Shown here one piece after another: positions 1 through 12,433 of a stretch of DNA of 64,000 nt. The stretch is from Botryosphaeria dothidea (taxonomy: Eukaryota; Ascomycota; Dothideomycetes; Botryosphaeriales; Botryosphaeriaceae): contig WWBZ02000033.1 in assembly GCA_011503125.2 (NCBI GenBank), forward strand, positions 2,232,001 to 2,296,000, in the 5' to 3' direction. The notes beneath the pieces are model-generated. The model had not been told where the DNA came from. It worked only from the letters and a program-made list of their open reading frames with translations, and made no database searches. Each line of letters starts with the position of its first letter. The stretch's first letter is position 1. The position numbers and the translations under genes are program-made.

Positions 1-752
1 TGCCTCCATATCCACCCATTTGTACGTCGCCGCCGTTGGTCGTGGGCTTGCTATCGCTGTTCAAAGGTCCGCGCGTGAAGTGTAGGTGCACAACGGTCGC
101 TTCGAGAAGATGGTAGGAGATCTCGTTGTAATCTTTGATAGGACGGATGATGTGGGCAATGACGTGTCTCTTGTTGCCGTAAGACTTGAGCTTGCCCCAA
201 ACACGGGCATAAGCATTGTCAACGAGCGTGGGTTTGGAGCCGTCAGCAGGCTCAAGAGGGTTGGGAGCGTCGGAATCGATCCAGAGCTTGACTTCTGCGA
301 GGCCAGTACCGTCATCGAACTTGAACGTGATGTTGGTCGTCTGCTGCGAAATGTTGCGAATTTGACCGACAAACGTAATCTAGACTGTCTTAGTTATCGG
401 TTGGGAATCGGTGGTGGGAGCCACTACCTGTGATATCTCGGTACCATCGATGGTAAAGTCCGACTCTTGCGTGTTGACGGCGTCGTTGATCTGTTTGAGC
501 GTGACCGGTCTCAACGTATCTTTGCGGTACCCCTGGCCAAAAAAAATTAGCTATGACTTGCGGAGTACACCCGCAAGATCGTCGTACCTTCGACGCACTC
601 CCGGGACTCTGGCTGCTCTCGCCGGGAATGAAGCCTCCGCCACCTGCTCCTCCTTGGCCGCCGTAGGACGTGGTCGAGTATTCTCCGTAATTACCGTAAT
701 CTGGATCACATCAGTCCAGTGTCTCAAGAATTGAAAGGATGCACCGACCCAT
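1..752 (-). CDS. RFA2: Replication protein A 32 kDa subunit (RPA2), 3' end outside window
   Basis: Middle subunit of the heterotrimeric single-strand DNA binding complex RPA, acting in nuclear replication, repair and recombination. I read four exons: 752-749, 700-588, 532-428 and 379 to the window edge. The protein begins [16 protein letters not shown], followed by the Gly/Ser-rich N-tail usual for RPA32, then [15 protein letters not shown] and the OB-fold with [16 protein letters not shown] and FKFDDGTG. The C-terminal winged helix lies beyond the window. The first exon supplies only ATGG, and joining it to 700 gives the Asp codon. Its donor reads GTCGGT, weaker than the usual GTAAGT/GTACGA type, but the 48-nt intron restores a perfect frame and ends in CAG. 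Its start is 261 bp from that of DBP10 on the other strand. Identity is secure; the first exon is the least certain part. Confidence 0.88.
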
Positions 753-1013
753 AGTTGCAGCGGGGCGATAGAGGTTGTTGTTGAGTGCTTGGAGCGCAAG
801 GCAACGGCGGTGGTTTCGGGCGACGCGCAAAGACGCGACGCGACAAATTGGCCCCGCTGTCAGGTGCGGCTTATCGATAACCGCTTTGCCCACGAGTCAG
901 ACAGCGCCAAGCCCGGTTTCCCAGAATTATTTTCCCAGACTCCGACGCCCTTTGCGCTCGACGCCTGCCGCGCAGCACAAGCCGGCCAACAAACCTACAC
1001 CGACATCGACATA
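753..1013. promoter_or_regulatory. Shared divergent promoter of RPA2 and DBP10
   Basis: This 261-bp gap separates two head-to-head start codons, so it must hold both 5' leaders and core promoters. The DBP10 frame stays open through it back to about 789 but contains no ATG, so it is leader rather than coding. No TATA box is obvious. The assignment rests on geometry only. Confidence 0.55.
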
Positions 1014-3755
1014 ATGCCGCACCGTGATGTTTCCCCAGCGCTGTCTGAGAACGAATTCGACATCTCCAAGGCGCTCCTCGCCGGAGCAAGCGATAGCGAG
1101 AACGAACAGTCGGCGCCGAAAAAGACTCGCAACAATGTGGCTTTCGATATAGGAGCTGAACTGGAAATTGGTGCAGAGGACGGAGGGGAGAGTGACGACG
1201 ATGCATTCATCGCGGGTCAGCTGGCCGCCGCAAACCGCAAGTCGTCGAATCTGAAGGGAAGAACGGTGAAGAAGGGTGGCGGTTTCCAGGTTATGGGACT
1301 GAACTCAAACCTTTTGAAGGCCGTTACCAGGAAGGGATTTTCCGTCCCGACACCGATCCAAAGGAAGACCATTCCACTTGTTCTCGACGGGCAGGATGTT
1401 GTTGGCATGGCGCGAACTGGTTCCGGAAAGACCGCTGCATTCGTTATTCCAATGATTGAGAGGCTCAAGACACACAGCGCAAAGGTCGGCGCCAGAGCCG
1501 TCATCATGTCACCGTCGCGTGAGCTGGCACTTCAAACTCTGAAGGTGGTCAAAGAGCTTGGACGTGGTACAGACCTCAGGACAGTCCTGCTCGTCGGTGG
1601 TGACAGCCTGGAGGACCAGTTTTCCGACATGAACTCAAACCCGGACATCATCATCGCAACTCCCGGTCGTTTTCTCCATCTCAAAGTAGAGATGGACCTC
1701 GACCTCTCCACAATCCGCTATGTGGTTTTTGATGAAGCCGATCGGCTTTTCGAAATGGGGTTTGCTGCTCAGCTGACCGAGATTCTTCACGCTCTACCTC
1801 CAAACCGACAAACGCTCCTCTTCTCTGCCACACTTCCGAAGTCCTTGGTTGAATTCGCCAGAGCTGGTCTGCAAGAGCCCAAGCTAATACGTCTGGACGC
1901 TGAAAGCAAGGTGTCCCCGGATTTGGAGAGTGCCTTCTTCACAATCAAGAGTGCCGACAAGGAAGGCGCTCTGCTGCATATTCTGCAGGATATTATCAAG
2001 ATGCCCATGGGAGAAACTGAGGCTGCAATCAAGGCCAGAGAAAAGAAATCCGACCTGAAGAGCAAGAAGCGGAAGAGGGACTCCGATGCTCCGGGCGCAA
2101 CCGACTCGCCAACAGAGCACTCGACCATCATTTTTGCTGCGACCAAGCACCATGTTGAATTCCTGGCTGCACTTCTCCGCTCTGCTGGCTATTCCGTCTC
2201 GTATGTATACGGTTCGTTGGATCAAACTGCTCGCAAGATGCAAGTCCACGCATTCAGAACCGGTATGAGCAACATTCTGGTCGTTACTGATGTCGCTGCT
2301 CGTGGTATCGATATTCCCATCTTGGCAAACGTCATCAACTTTGATTTCCCGGCCCAACCCAAGATTTTCATTCACCGCGTCGGTAGAACAGCAAGAGCGG
2401 GTAGAAAAGGATGGAGTTACAGCCTGGTGCGGGACTCGGACCTTCCGTACCTCCTTGACTTACAGCTCTTCCTCAGCAGAAAGCTTGTAATGGGAAGAAC
2501 AGATAGCGAGTTCAGCTTCGCCAACGATGTAGTCGTCGGCGGCTTCCTCCGCGATAAGCTGGCTCGGGCGTGCGAGTGGGCCAACAAACTGCTTGACGAC
2601 GACGAAGATTTGAGCAACCTGCGAATCGTTGCTTCTAAGGGTGAGAAGCTCTACATGAGAACGCGTAACTCCGCATCAGCGGAGAGTGCCAAGCGATCCA
2701 AGGAGATCTTGACCACCGAAGCACTTTCCGAGCTGAACATGCTCTTCAATGACGACATCGACAAGGCTGAGGCGGAGAGGGAGAAGATGCTTGCTCGCAT
2801 CAGTGGATTCCGGCCACAGGAGACCATTTTCGAGATTGGCAAGCGAGGTACAGCGGATGAGGCAGCTGAGATGATGCGCAAGAGGAGAGAGAAGGTCGAT
2901 CCACGACGCCGCAACCAGGCAGATGGCAAGCGAACCTTCAACGAAACGAGCATTGCAGACCTGACCAGTAATACCAATGCCGCACGGGATGATGATGACA
3001 ACGAGTTCGAAAATATGGACGTCGATGTCGACATGGATTCAGCGTCCGAGGACGAGCTGGAGATCACCTTCCCAGATTCGCAGTCCAACAAGAAAGACTC
3101 CAGGGAATCATGGCAGGATCCAGAGCATTTCATGTCATATACTCCCAAAACCCTCAACTTGGCAGAGAATCGCGGTTACGGAGTCCATTCTGGGTCATAC
3201 GACAACCAAGGACGAAGCGGTAATTTCGTTGAAGAGGCACGCGGTGCAGCAATGGACCTCAACCAAGATGAATCGCGTGGTTTCGCCGAAGCGCACAAGA
3301 CGCGCGGGATGAGATGGGACAAGAAGAGCAAGAAATATGTCGCGCGCGCAAATGACGAGGACGGGTCTAAAGGAGCCAAGATGGTGCGCGGAGAAAGCGG
3401 GCAAAAAATTGCTGCCAGCTTCAGATCTGGGCGATTTGAAGCATGGAAGAAGACGAACAAGATTGGTCGTCTCCCTCGCGCTGGTGAGGCTGAAACCAAC
3501 AGTTCTCATGGCGCCAACAGCAAGAGGTTCAAACACAAAATGGTGAAAGCACCCAAGGATGCGGACAAGTTCAGAGACGACTACCACGTGCGGAAGAAGC
3601 GGGTTGATGCGGCTAAGGAGAAGCGCATTGGAAGGTTTGCTGATGGTGGGGCTAAGAGTGAGCTCAAGGGGGCTGATGACGTTCGCAAGAGCAGGGCGCT
3701 TGCGGAAAAGCGCCGCGCGAAGAACGCAAGACCCTCAAAGAAGGGAAAGTTCTAA
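1014..3755 (+). CDS. DBP10: DEAD-box ATP-dependent RNA helicase DBP10
   Basis: Nucleolar RNA helicase of 60S ribosomal subunit assembly. Single exon, 913 aa, close to the family's usual length. Visible motifs in order: Q-motif region ([16 protein letters not shown], with TPIQ) near residue 88, motif I ARTGSGKT near 133, [20 protein letters not shown] near 240, SAT near 270, ARGIDIP, and [10 protein letters not shown] near 453. A lysine/arginine-rich linker interrupts the second RecA domain before motif IV. The C-terminal part carries [16 protein letters not shown] and the DBP10 C-terminal block ([19 protein letters not shown]), then a basic tail ending PSKKGKF, consistent with nucleolar localisation. 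The start at 1014 is the first in-frame ATG; upstream frame up to 789 has none. The C-terminal DBP10 block separates it from other DEAD-box helicases. Confidence 0.95.
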   Translation: MPHRDVSPALSENEFDISKALLAGASDSENEQSAPKKTRNNVAFDIGAELEIGAEDGGESDDDAFIAGQLAAANRKSSNLKGRTVKKGGGFQVMGLNSNLLKAVTRKGFSVPTPIQRKTIPLVLDGQDVVGMARTGSGKTAAFVIPMIERLKTHSAKVGARAVIMSPSRELALQTLKVVKELGRGTDLRTVLLVGGDSLEDQFSDMNSNPDIIIATPGRFLHLKVEMDLDLSTIRYVVFDEADRLFEMGFAAQLTEILHALPPNRQTLLFSATLPKSLVEFARAGLQEPKLIRLDAESKVSPDLESAFFTIKSADKEGALLHILQDIIKMPMGETEAAIKAREKKSDLKSKKRKRDSDAPGATDSPTEHSTIIFAATKHHVEFLAALLRSAGYSVSYVYGSLDQTARKMQVHAFRTGMSNILVVTDVAARGIDIPILANVINFDFPAQPKIFIHRVGRTARAGRKGWSYSLVRDSDLPYLLDLQLFLSRKLVMGRTDSEFSFANDVVVGGFLRDKLARACEWANKLLDDDEDLSNLRIVASKGEKLYMRTRNSASAESAKRSKEILTTEALSELNMLFNDDIDKAEAEREKMLARISGFRPQETIFEIGKRGTADEAAEMMRKRREKVDPRRRNQADGKRTFNETSIADLTSNTNAARDDDDNEFENMDVDVDMDSASEDELEITFPDSQSNKKDSRESWQDPEHFMSYTPKTLNLAENRGYGVHSGSYDNQGRSGNFVEEARGAAMDLNQDESRGFAEAHKTRGMRWDKKSKKYVARANDEDGSKGAKMVRGESGQKIAASFRSGRFEAWKKTNKIGRLPRAGEAETNSSHGANSKRFKHKMVKAPKDADKFRDDYHVRKKRVDAAKEKRIGRFADGGAKSELKGADDVRKSRALAEKRRAKNARPSKKGKF

Positions 3756-6700
3756 CGCTGCGGAAAGGCTAGCTGACAGGCGCCGTCGGATTTGCTTGAC
3801 CTGCAGGGCATCAAAGATTGGCCCCCGATCCGCGTGGTTTTGATACCCTCAATAGCTCTCCAATAGGTAGTCAGATTTCCAAATCGGCGAGGGCTGGCAC
3901 GGAGTAAAGCTGTTTTTCGTCGCCAAGATCCCAAAAGTAGAAGTTAAAAAGTGTCAGCCTTTTCGCGCATTTGTCACGTCGCCAAATCTGAACGGATCAC
4001 CCGGACCGTGTGTTGATGAAGAAATTCTGACCGCGCGCCGTCAGATCCACGTGCAACTATCCGACGATGGTCGACTTAGTTTGTTGATATGAAGACAACG
4101 ACAGAAAGAGAAGGGTTAGAACATTTAGCCGGACCCAGACACTCTATCGAAGACGTAATTTCAGGCTGACTAGGTCAGCATACTCCACATGCTACAGGCA
4201 CGGCCGTTGAACTGCTGCACGGAGAGAATCCCGCATGCACATATGAATTCCTCGAGTAATGTCATCGAAGTCACCGCAGACCCAGGCCATCGAACTTGGC
4301 GTGGTAGCTCGCGCAGGTAGCTTCGTGCTATACACGAAACACGAAGCTTATTGGGTTAGCTTCCGGTAGTAGGGTCCATTCGGGCCTTTACGTGTTGACT
4401 ATAGGTTATGGATACGCCCATCGCGACGGTTTAGGGGAAAGGTTCCTACCGTTTACTCTTCTCGGCCGCCTATCGTATTTGATCGTGATCACCGGTTTCC
4501 CTACGCTTATTACTGGCACGCTCGGTGGACGCCCAGCCGTACTACATGTCGCCGAAATTTTCGACGCTATCCAAGAAAAGACAATGTTGCGCACGCCTCC
4601 GAGTCGCTACCACTGCGGAGGGAAAAGAAAGAGCCAGAGCGTCCCAAATAATTCTCCGCACAGCCTTGGCGCGTGGACGTGCTCCGACGATCGAAAGCAG
4701 TTCGGCGCGTAAGGTAAGACACAAAAAAAAGGTCGAGCGAAGCGAGCGAACGGATTCTGTTCTCTTGCAGGATGGGCCGATTGAGGATACAGGGACTATT
4801 TGCTCTCTTTATTGACTTTGAAATTAGGTTCACCTTCCCGGGCTTCTTAATCTTCCAGAACGAGGCGCCACCGTAATCTTGGATGTGCGCCGTAGACGCG
4901 AACAAGCAAAAGGGTAGTGCTTGCGCAACTCCACAGCCTCTTCCGCTGCTAATCAGCAGGCGTGCGCTCTCAATGGACCCATCGGCGCAGCAAGTCTCGG
5001 CGCGAGAGGCACAGATGGCCCCTGTTCCCTGTCCAAGCGCTCCGTTTATTTTTTTTCCTTTCTTTTTCCCGTTTCTCTGTTTTCAAATCTCGCGCTGTCG
5101 ATGCGGTCACGTTCCGCGGACCGGGGGAGTGAACGCTTGACCTGCCTGTTTTTCATCTCGGGGGGATGCAGGCTGCCTGACGGCTGCGCCATGCGATCTG
5201 ACCGCAGGCCCGCCGCGCGACGGGCAAGCGGGACATGGCGGATCAGCCGCGTGGTCTTTGCGCAATCTGCGAAAGCAAGGCAACGACTAAAGAAACAAAA
5301 CACCAAGGAACCAGACGGGGAAGCACGTCAGGAGCGAGGGCGGTGCCTGCGTGCTTCCCGCGACGGCAGGGTAGCGGGCAGCGGGCAGCGGGCAGCGGGC
5401 GGCAGCAGCAAGTGCATGCAGGTGGAGAAGTGGTCTTTCCGGCAAGCGGCAGCGGCATTATGTCTCGTTGAGTACCCGATGACAGAGCCCTGGGAACAAC
5501 GCCATTTATTGAGCGTTGGGAGCAGACCACGCTTCGTTTGGAGCCACAGCAGGCCGGCGTCACGGACGGTGCGTGGATGTGGAAGGGCACGTGTGGCTGG
5601 TGTCGCGACCGGGCCTACAGCATCCGATTGTCGCAACGCCGTGTTTCTGTTCTGGTTTAGGCGCGGCGCAGGGCATACGGTACCTAGCAGTCGGCATATT
5701 ATTGACAATACAAATGAGCTGCCGGGCTCGGGCCAGGGGCCAGGGCCGGGGTCGGCTGCACGTCAGAGGCTTCGGGGTCTCGACGGCACGGGCGTCGCTG
5801 CTCTGCATGCTGGCTGGCTCGACGGCGGAGGAGGCCTCACGATGCGGCGCGCATACGACAGGATGCAGATGGAGGTAGCAGCGTGGGCCGGCGGCGGGCG
5901 GGCGGGCTCATGCTCGACATTTCGGCGACTGCTGCACGCAGCGTGTGCGGCAACAGGGACCAGGGCCGCCTGCTGCACGCGCCTATGCCGTCTAAGCTTG
6001 GCGTCAATGCCGTACGGTTTTTTGGCTGGCTGGTCTCCCGATCGGGGCATGGAAATTAAGGTAAGCGATCCCGGCGGATTTGCGTGGGCTGCGCTGCGCC
6101 GGCTGGGGCCCAAACCCTCCCGCCGCGCAAAACAGCGAACAGGGCGGCGGCGTCGAGTCGTGCGTGGGTTCAGCTGCTGTGAAGCTCGATCGTCGCGCCG
6201 TGCCCTGTGCCCTGTCGCTAGGGACGCGTTCCGCCTTGCCGACGGCGCTCCGCACGCGAGGGGGAACTCCGTGGGCCGTGACGACCGCTGAACGTCGACT
6301 CAGTCCGGCGCAACGCTGCTGCTGCCACCACGCCGCGTCGTCGAGGCCTGGAGGCGCGCCGATGGAGGTGGCAGCCGTCGGTCGCAGCGCAGCGGAGAAA
6401 AAAAAGCAATGGGGCGCATTGCTGCGGAGATCACATGCGCCGCCCGTCATGCTGGTGGTGGAGGGTGGAGAGCGCGCAGCACAGCGGGCAGCGGGCGGCG
6501 GGCATGCGGAGCAGGCGATGGCGTGGAAGGATCGTTGCAGTCGAAATGAGCGTTGCTATATTGGCGGGCGGGCGGTCATCTGAGGGATGCATGCAGCGTG
6601 AAGGCGCAGCCCTACCTCTGGCCGTCAACGCTGCGCTGCTGCACCAGGCCGCCGTCAAGTCCGCAACTGCGTGGGCAGCGAGGTTGATGCGCCTTCGCCA

Positions 6701-8130
6701 GCACGGAAGCGGCTAGCAGCCGTTGCTCGCCGGGCATGGATCGCGGTGCCACTTCCTTCTTCATCGCCGGGGAGCGCGAGCTGAATCGTCACATCGCGCG
6801 CCCCAGCCTCATCCGCTGTTGGTGGCCCCGTCGGCCCTGGTGGCTGCAGCGTGTTCGCGCCGTGCGGTGGGGCGCCGGCAGAAGCAACTTGAACCACAGT
6901 AGCAGCAGCAGCCAACAGCCAACAGCGCGCGAGATCTGCCGCGCGGAGAAGCTGGGCCCCAAACAGAAGGAGACCAAGCTGCGCCGGCGCTGGGCCAATG
7001 GATGATGCGCAGGGGTGCGGCAGCCACACTCGCCATGCAAAAGAAGGAAAAGGAAAAGGAACATTCGCAGAGGCAGGAGCACCAGGAGCAGGAGCAGCAG
7101 GAGCCGGAGCCGCGCCGCCCAGTGGAGCTGGCTGACCCGACCAGGCAGGGCTATCGATTTGGGCAGCCTGCGCTGGACTGGACTGGACGTGAGCAGCGCC
7201 GTCAGCACGCACACACACTCGAGCACACACACCTCCCCAAAAAGCGCCCGCGCTCGCTGGGCCCAAACGACGCTGATCAGCTAAGGCCTGTCAACCATGC
7301 TCTCGCGCCGCGCCGCAATGCACCAGCCCACGGCCATCAACCGACCCGGCAGACGGCCCCGTGCCAAAGCCGCCCTCCAATTATGCAGGTGTCAACAGGG
7401 ATCTGGAATGGGAGATCTGAGTCCCTCGTCCGCAGAGGGTCCAAGAGCCGATCTTTCTTATTGCCATGATCACCACCTGGACAGGGTCTCTTGAGAGCGT
7501 CGCCCTTGTCCTGCCTGGTGTTTGCACCAAACCCGCTCGCCCCACCCCGACGACGACTGCGCAAACCAGCAGGAACCTTCTCTCCGAGACCAGAGCCCGC
7601 CTTTTTTTTTTTTTTTGCTTTAGGCCCTGCACCCCCCGCTGCCCGTCAACGCGACAGCCCGGCTCCCGCCGCAGCCTCAATCCCCCGGCTGTCGTCATTT
7701 GCAGGTATTGCTTCCCCAAGCCTCCTGCAGCCTGCATGCCTATGTGTCCTTTTTCCCAGCTATTCCCTCGTGCTACGGCCCGGCACATTTCCAAGACATC
7801 CGACTTACAAGGAACCCCAAGGCGCAAGCGCAGCTCTTACATATTGCGAACCGCGAGCGCGTACATGCTCATACGATTTCTCTGACCTCAACCTGGACGA
7901 ACACCCCCACCTCCCACGGCCCGCGCAGCAGCTGAAGCAGCCACGACGTCCCCGGGCGCCGACCGTTATTCGCTGTGTTCCTGCGGCCTGAACGCGCTAT
8001 GCATGTACTGGCCCTTCCTCCTTGCTCGAGCCTTTCCTGCGCGCCGTCAATTGGGCGCCGAACCATACCGGGCAGCAGAGAGAAAGCCTCACCCAGGCTC
8101 CATCTTGCCGCCTGCTACCCGTCCCCGCCC
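3756..8130. other. Gene-poor GC-rich stretch and long leader of the downstream regulator
   Basis: No gene could be supported. The first kilobase is ordinary intergenic sequence. From about 4900 to 7300 it is strongly GC-rich with open frames on both strands at once, including one of 456 codons on the plus strand at 4921-6291. These frames have no recognisable domain, and comparable frames run antisense, which is what GC-rich non-coding DNA produces. Simple-sequence features include AGCGGGC repeats (5373-5400, again near 6483), a run of 15 T at 7602-7616 and pyrimidine-rich DNA just before the Zn2Cys6 gene. The last kilobase is probably that gene's promoter and 5' leader. Confidence 0.5.
5373..5400 (+). 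repeat. Tandem heptamer AGCGGGC, four copies
   Basis: Four perfect head-to-tail copies of the 7-mer AGCGGGC, flowing into a GGCAGCAGCA tract. Two further adjacent copies lie near 6483-6496 in the same GC-rich block. This is a short tandem repeat with no visible link to a gene. Confidence 0.8.
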
Positions 8131-10113
8131 ATGTCAGACAGGCCGTCACCACCTCACCGGGCGAGGTCGCATCAACCGCAGAAGGAAAGAAACAGTCCGT
8201 CCCAAGAGCAGCATGACCGCCGGCACCATCAGGGCGCCGAACGCGAGGGCTCCGGAGGACACTCCTCGGATCGGCTCGGTGCAGAGCTACCGCGCAGAAT
8301 GATTTATGAAGGAGGCGAGCGGCAGCAGCAGCAGCCGCCGCCGCCGAGCTCCTCTTCTGGTCCGCCGACAGAACAGCACCCGGAGCTGCGACCGTCATCT
8401 GCTGCTGAGCCCGAACAAGCACAGGCTTCTTCCCAAATGGGCCCCTTCGGCTATTCCCCCTTCGGTTCATCTGGCAGCTTTACCCCCGGTTATGGCGGAC
8501 CGACCCTCACCCTGCAGCAGCCCGCGCCGCTCGCCAGCCAAGTTCCGTTACGAAACACCAAAACCGCTCGCAGAAATAAAGCCCACGTAGCCTCGGCCTG
8601 TGTCAACTGTAAGAGAGCTCACCTGAGCTGCGACGTCCAGCGGCCGTGTACACGGTGTGTCACTGCCGGGAAAGAGGTAGGAGAAAGCGCTCCCAGTTGT
8701 GCTCAAGACAGCAGTGAGCAAGGCTGACACTCATCGATCGAGCAGGCGACATGCTACGATGTCCAACACAAGAAAAGGGGTCGTCCGAGGCTTCGCGACG
8801 TGCAAGAAAGCAGGCCTGCGCAAGGGCACGAGCTCAGCGAGCAGTCCACTTCCGCTAGTGAGAGCCCCGCCCCGGGTCTCGCGGCCGGCAGCGGGAGGTC
8901 TGAGCCTTTTCGATCGTTGAGATCCACTCGAAGGAGTTTCGGAGCATCGGCATCTATTCGGCAGCCCACTTCGCAGCTGCACAGTTTGTCGCCGAGCCCA
9001 TTTCCGCCGGAGGGTGCAGTTCAGTATCCAGGACTGGAGTATCCGAGGCTAGCACCGTCTTTAGTGACGCCGATGGCGCTGTTGAACCTGGACCTCCACA
9101 TTATCAAGACTAATTCGGCCTTCAACAGCCTCTTCGGCCGGACTGATTTACCCGGGCGAGAATTGGCCGACCTGGTCGAGTCCCACCACATAGAAACGCT
9201 GCAAAGACTACGGGGTGAGCTCAGAGAAGAACGGGATGCACGAGAGCCTTCGTACATGCCACCGATTTTCGGTCCAAGAGAACGAGAGACGGTGCAGAAT
9301 ATAGAAGAGGAAGACTTGGATCGCATCAGCCAAGGCTATACCGATCGTACGTTTACTTGGCGTTTTAGCTCTGTTTTTAGACAACCACAGGAAGTGCGTG
9401 TCCGGGTGCGTCTTGCAAAGACTTCTATTTTCTTCGTTTCATTGGCTTTACCGCCTTTCGAACGACCTCAGGTACTGCCGCCTCGCAGCGAGCAGCAGCA
9501 GCAGCAGCTGTACCCACCTGCTTTCGCTACCCCTGTAGCTCGACAGCGATCCTCGCGACCTCCTTCGAGAGCTGCCCCGACGCCTATGTCGGAGTATCCG
9601 TATCCATACGGTCAAAATTCGCCGCTCGCCGTTTCTGAGCCTCCCTCGCCGTACTCGCCGTACTTCTCCCTTCAAAGCCTGACATCATCACTTCCTCCCG
9701 CTGTAGCTCCGCCAACAGCACCCTCATACTCCCATGGGCAAGCACCCCCAGCAGGATTCGGATATCCACGTGGATCTTGGTCCTCGACTGGGAGTGCAGA
9801 ACAACAGCTGCCAACGTATGAGGTCACACCGAGAAGACCGTCTGGCCCTTTTATGCCAGTGGAAGGCTCCTGGCGTGAGCCTAGAACATGGCAAGCTCCG
9901 CAATACTCCTTTCCTGCATACCGAGGGCCGCCATCCATGAGAAGTGAACAACAATACATGTACGACGCTGGTGCACAGCCGGAGGCCCACGCGCCTGCGC
10001 CTGCCGTGCGCAGAATGTCTACAGACGAGCGTCGCAGCCAGGGTACTCCGGAAGGGGCACAAGAAGAAGAACCGTCCAAGAGACGGAGGTTGAACATTCG
10101 GGACTTGGTTTGA
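8131..10113 (+). CDS. Zn(II)2Cys6 transcription factor with PAS-like domain
   Basis: Nuclear transcription regulator of 637 aa in two exons (8131-8676 and 8746-10113, 69-nt intron). The intron splits the zinc cluster: Cys157, 160, 167, 173 and 176 are in exon 1, Cys185 (ATCYDV) in exon 2, giving the pattern C-x2-C-x6-C-x5-C-x2-C-x8-C. A basic linker HKKRGRPRLRD follows. Residues about 285-425 look like a PAS fold (MALLNLDLHIIKTNSAFN, then TFTWRFSSVFRQ and ending SLALPPF). The rest is Pro/Ser/Gln-rich, and the extreme C-terminus has an SKRRRLNIRD basic motif. Zn cluster plus PAS recalls the RDS2/ERT1 (AcuK-like) gluconeogenesis regulators, but I cannot place the orthologue. An upstream in-frame ATG at 7999 is possible; I prefer 8131 because the intervening stretch looks like leader. 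Confidence 0.82.
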
Positions 10114-11998
10114 GTCCTCCTTTTCTGTCTATTGTCTGCATATATTTCGGCACTTGCTGGCACATAATCTTGTCTTCGGTGGTTTCATATTTCTTCCATT
10201 TGTCTTGGAATAATCTCTGCTAGCCTCGGCGGGTCCAGGTCATTACTTGCGACAACTCTCCCCGATTTTCATGTACAAACGCTTTTCACGACTTTGTGCC
10301 ATCGCTCGCTGCACATATACAACTCAGATATATTGATGGAGTCAAAGACCATGACATGGTCGTAGGATGGCTTTCAAACATGCTTACATTTCAAGGGGAA
10401 GGTAAACACAACAGAAAAATGATGAACGGTACAGCCAGGGAAAGGATGGGCAAAAAAGCAGAGTATATTTCACGCATATTCGACGGAAGCTCGTATGATC
10501 TGAATAAAGGGGGTTGGAAAGTACATCGTCCCCTCCAAGGGGACTTCAGGAAAGCGTACAAAGCTTCCTCATTTTTCTTCTATGTTCTCGTTCAAGTCAC
10601 CTTCTTCTTTTTACACTTGTTTTTGGTTCTTTTGCTGCTTAATGGTGGCATGATGAATACATCGCTTGTACAAACATGGCTTTTATTGTACCGGCATCAC
10701 GATCGCTTATGACTTGGATTCTTGGGGATTGTGGCCTTTTAGTCTTTGTTTTTGGCGGGCTATGTCTTGTTTTCCTCGAATTCAACTTTCGGTCATATAC
10801 CCTTGGTTGATTCTTTCTAAGATGTTTATGGCTGGGTCTGGCAGAAGAACAGGCATTTCCGGGTTTTTGATATATCTAATGCTCTAAAGGCGTCTGAAAC
10901 ACGAGATGACGTCTGATTAAAGTGCAAAGCAAGGGCTAAGGAGCGTAATTATGCGAAATGATGACAAGACGTCGAGTTAAAGTCTGCTGCACGTCATCGG
11001 ACGGGAAAAGGGAGAGGGGCGCAGTAAGAATCGGCAATGATTGGTTGCTATATCGCTACCCGTTTGGGAAGGGAAATTGGGAGGGGATTCGATATGCGTC
11101 TCATGCGGCGCACTATATGCACATTGTGGTAGAACAGCTTCAGATCCTGCACTAGTTGCTCCATATCTCTCTTTAGGCCATGATTTTCGCGGAGCTTCAA
11201 GGCTCGTGCTAACGTGAAGATGGAGCTAGCATAGACGGAAGTAACCCAAGCGGGAAATTTTTGCTCCTTTCTCATTCGATTGACGCATCACGCGAAGCGT
11301 TGGCGGCTGTGCAGTGGTGCTGGGTGGTAGTGCATCCTGATGATTGGTGATGATCGGATCTGGTTTTGGGTGGGGGGGGGGGGAAAGGCAGTAACACACA
11401 GTACGTCCGTGGTGCGGTAGCGTGCCGATTGACTGGCGCTGCGTTACTTTTACTTTCGCTCACCCCTCCCTCATATCTGCTTCCCCTCCAACGATTGCAC
11501 AGTGCTTTCCCGCACCTGCAGTGAGGCTCGTGAAAAATGATTGGGTCAATCTAAAGGTCTGACCACTTCTCCCGCGCCGGAGATGCAGCCGTGCCACGTG
11601 GTTTGCGGGAACCGGAAGGCTCTAAGTATGCAAGGGATGACGGGGCAACAGAGGGAGCATCATCTGACTGCCCTAAGCACGACGTGCTTGCTACTTGGTT
11701 GCCCTTTTCCCATGTCCCGCAGCGGAGCCGGATGAGTGGCTGAGCGGTTGGTGCCGATTGGTGCGGCGGACATTCTTGCTTCCCGGTTACTGGGACTGAC
11801 TTTCTCCTTGTGCTCCATATACTAGGGCAGCGCGTGATCTTGTGCAGCTTTGGCAAGCGTGTGGATGATTGGTTGCTCTCGTCTACAATATCCTCCTATC
11901 GGATATTGAGCGATCTTGCCGTATCTTGTCCAGAGTACAGCACGCAGTAACGTCGGCGGGTTAGTAGAAGCTGGGTAGCTACATGAGTTTAGAGCAAT

Positions 11999-12032
<34 letters not shown>

Positions 12033-12433
12033 GACAGGGTGAGGAATTCTTTCCCATCATCAGTGAAATTCTACAACCGGAAGCTTACAACGCGACTAGC
12101 GTTCTTGGTCATGGAGCACTTTGGTGGCAGATCATTCGGGGAGCGCTTGGTTTGAATGAGCAGATTTACTTTGGAGCAAGTAACCCGTTGTCTTTACTCA
12201 CTAGCAGTATCGCTGTAATAGGACCGGCGGTAGGAGTATCGACCCGGCGTCGACCTGGATAGGTGATTGGATGTGGCCCTGTAAAACGCCTTGACAGCTC
12301 TCTCTAGAGGCTGCAAAATGTACCTTACGCCATTAGCTGGGCCCCGCCTCGACCCGCTTATCCTCGTTCCTGAGAATCGACTCTATGTTACCAGAAGGAA
12401 AGAATAATAGCAGCAATGCGCGCGACCGTATGT
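10114..12433. other. Intergenic region, no gene seen
   Basis: The 2.3 kb between the Zn2Cys6 gene and the convergent SPF31-type gene hold no supported coding frame. The first several hundred bases are AT-rich and T-rich and probably include the regulator's 3' untranslated region. A 13-G run lies at 11371-11383 and a TG microsatellite at 12001-12030. Confidence 0.5.
12001..12030 (+). repeat. (TG)15 microsatellite
   Basis: Fifteen uninterrupted TG units in non-coding DNA. This is an ordinary dinucleotide microsatellite, likely length-variable between strains. Confidence 0.95.

Noticed and set aside
4921..6291. 456-codon plus-strand open frame
   Set aside because: GC-rich, low-complexity peptide with no domain; comparable frames run antisense over the same DNA, so it is a composition artefact.
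7491..7991. 166-codon plus-strand open frame before the PAS-type regulator
   Set aside because: Pyrimidine-rich, contains a 15-T run read as Phe, no motif; it is better explained as promoter and leader.
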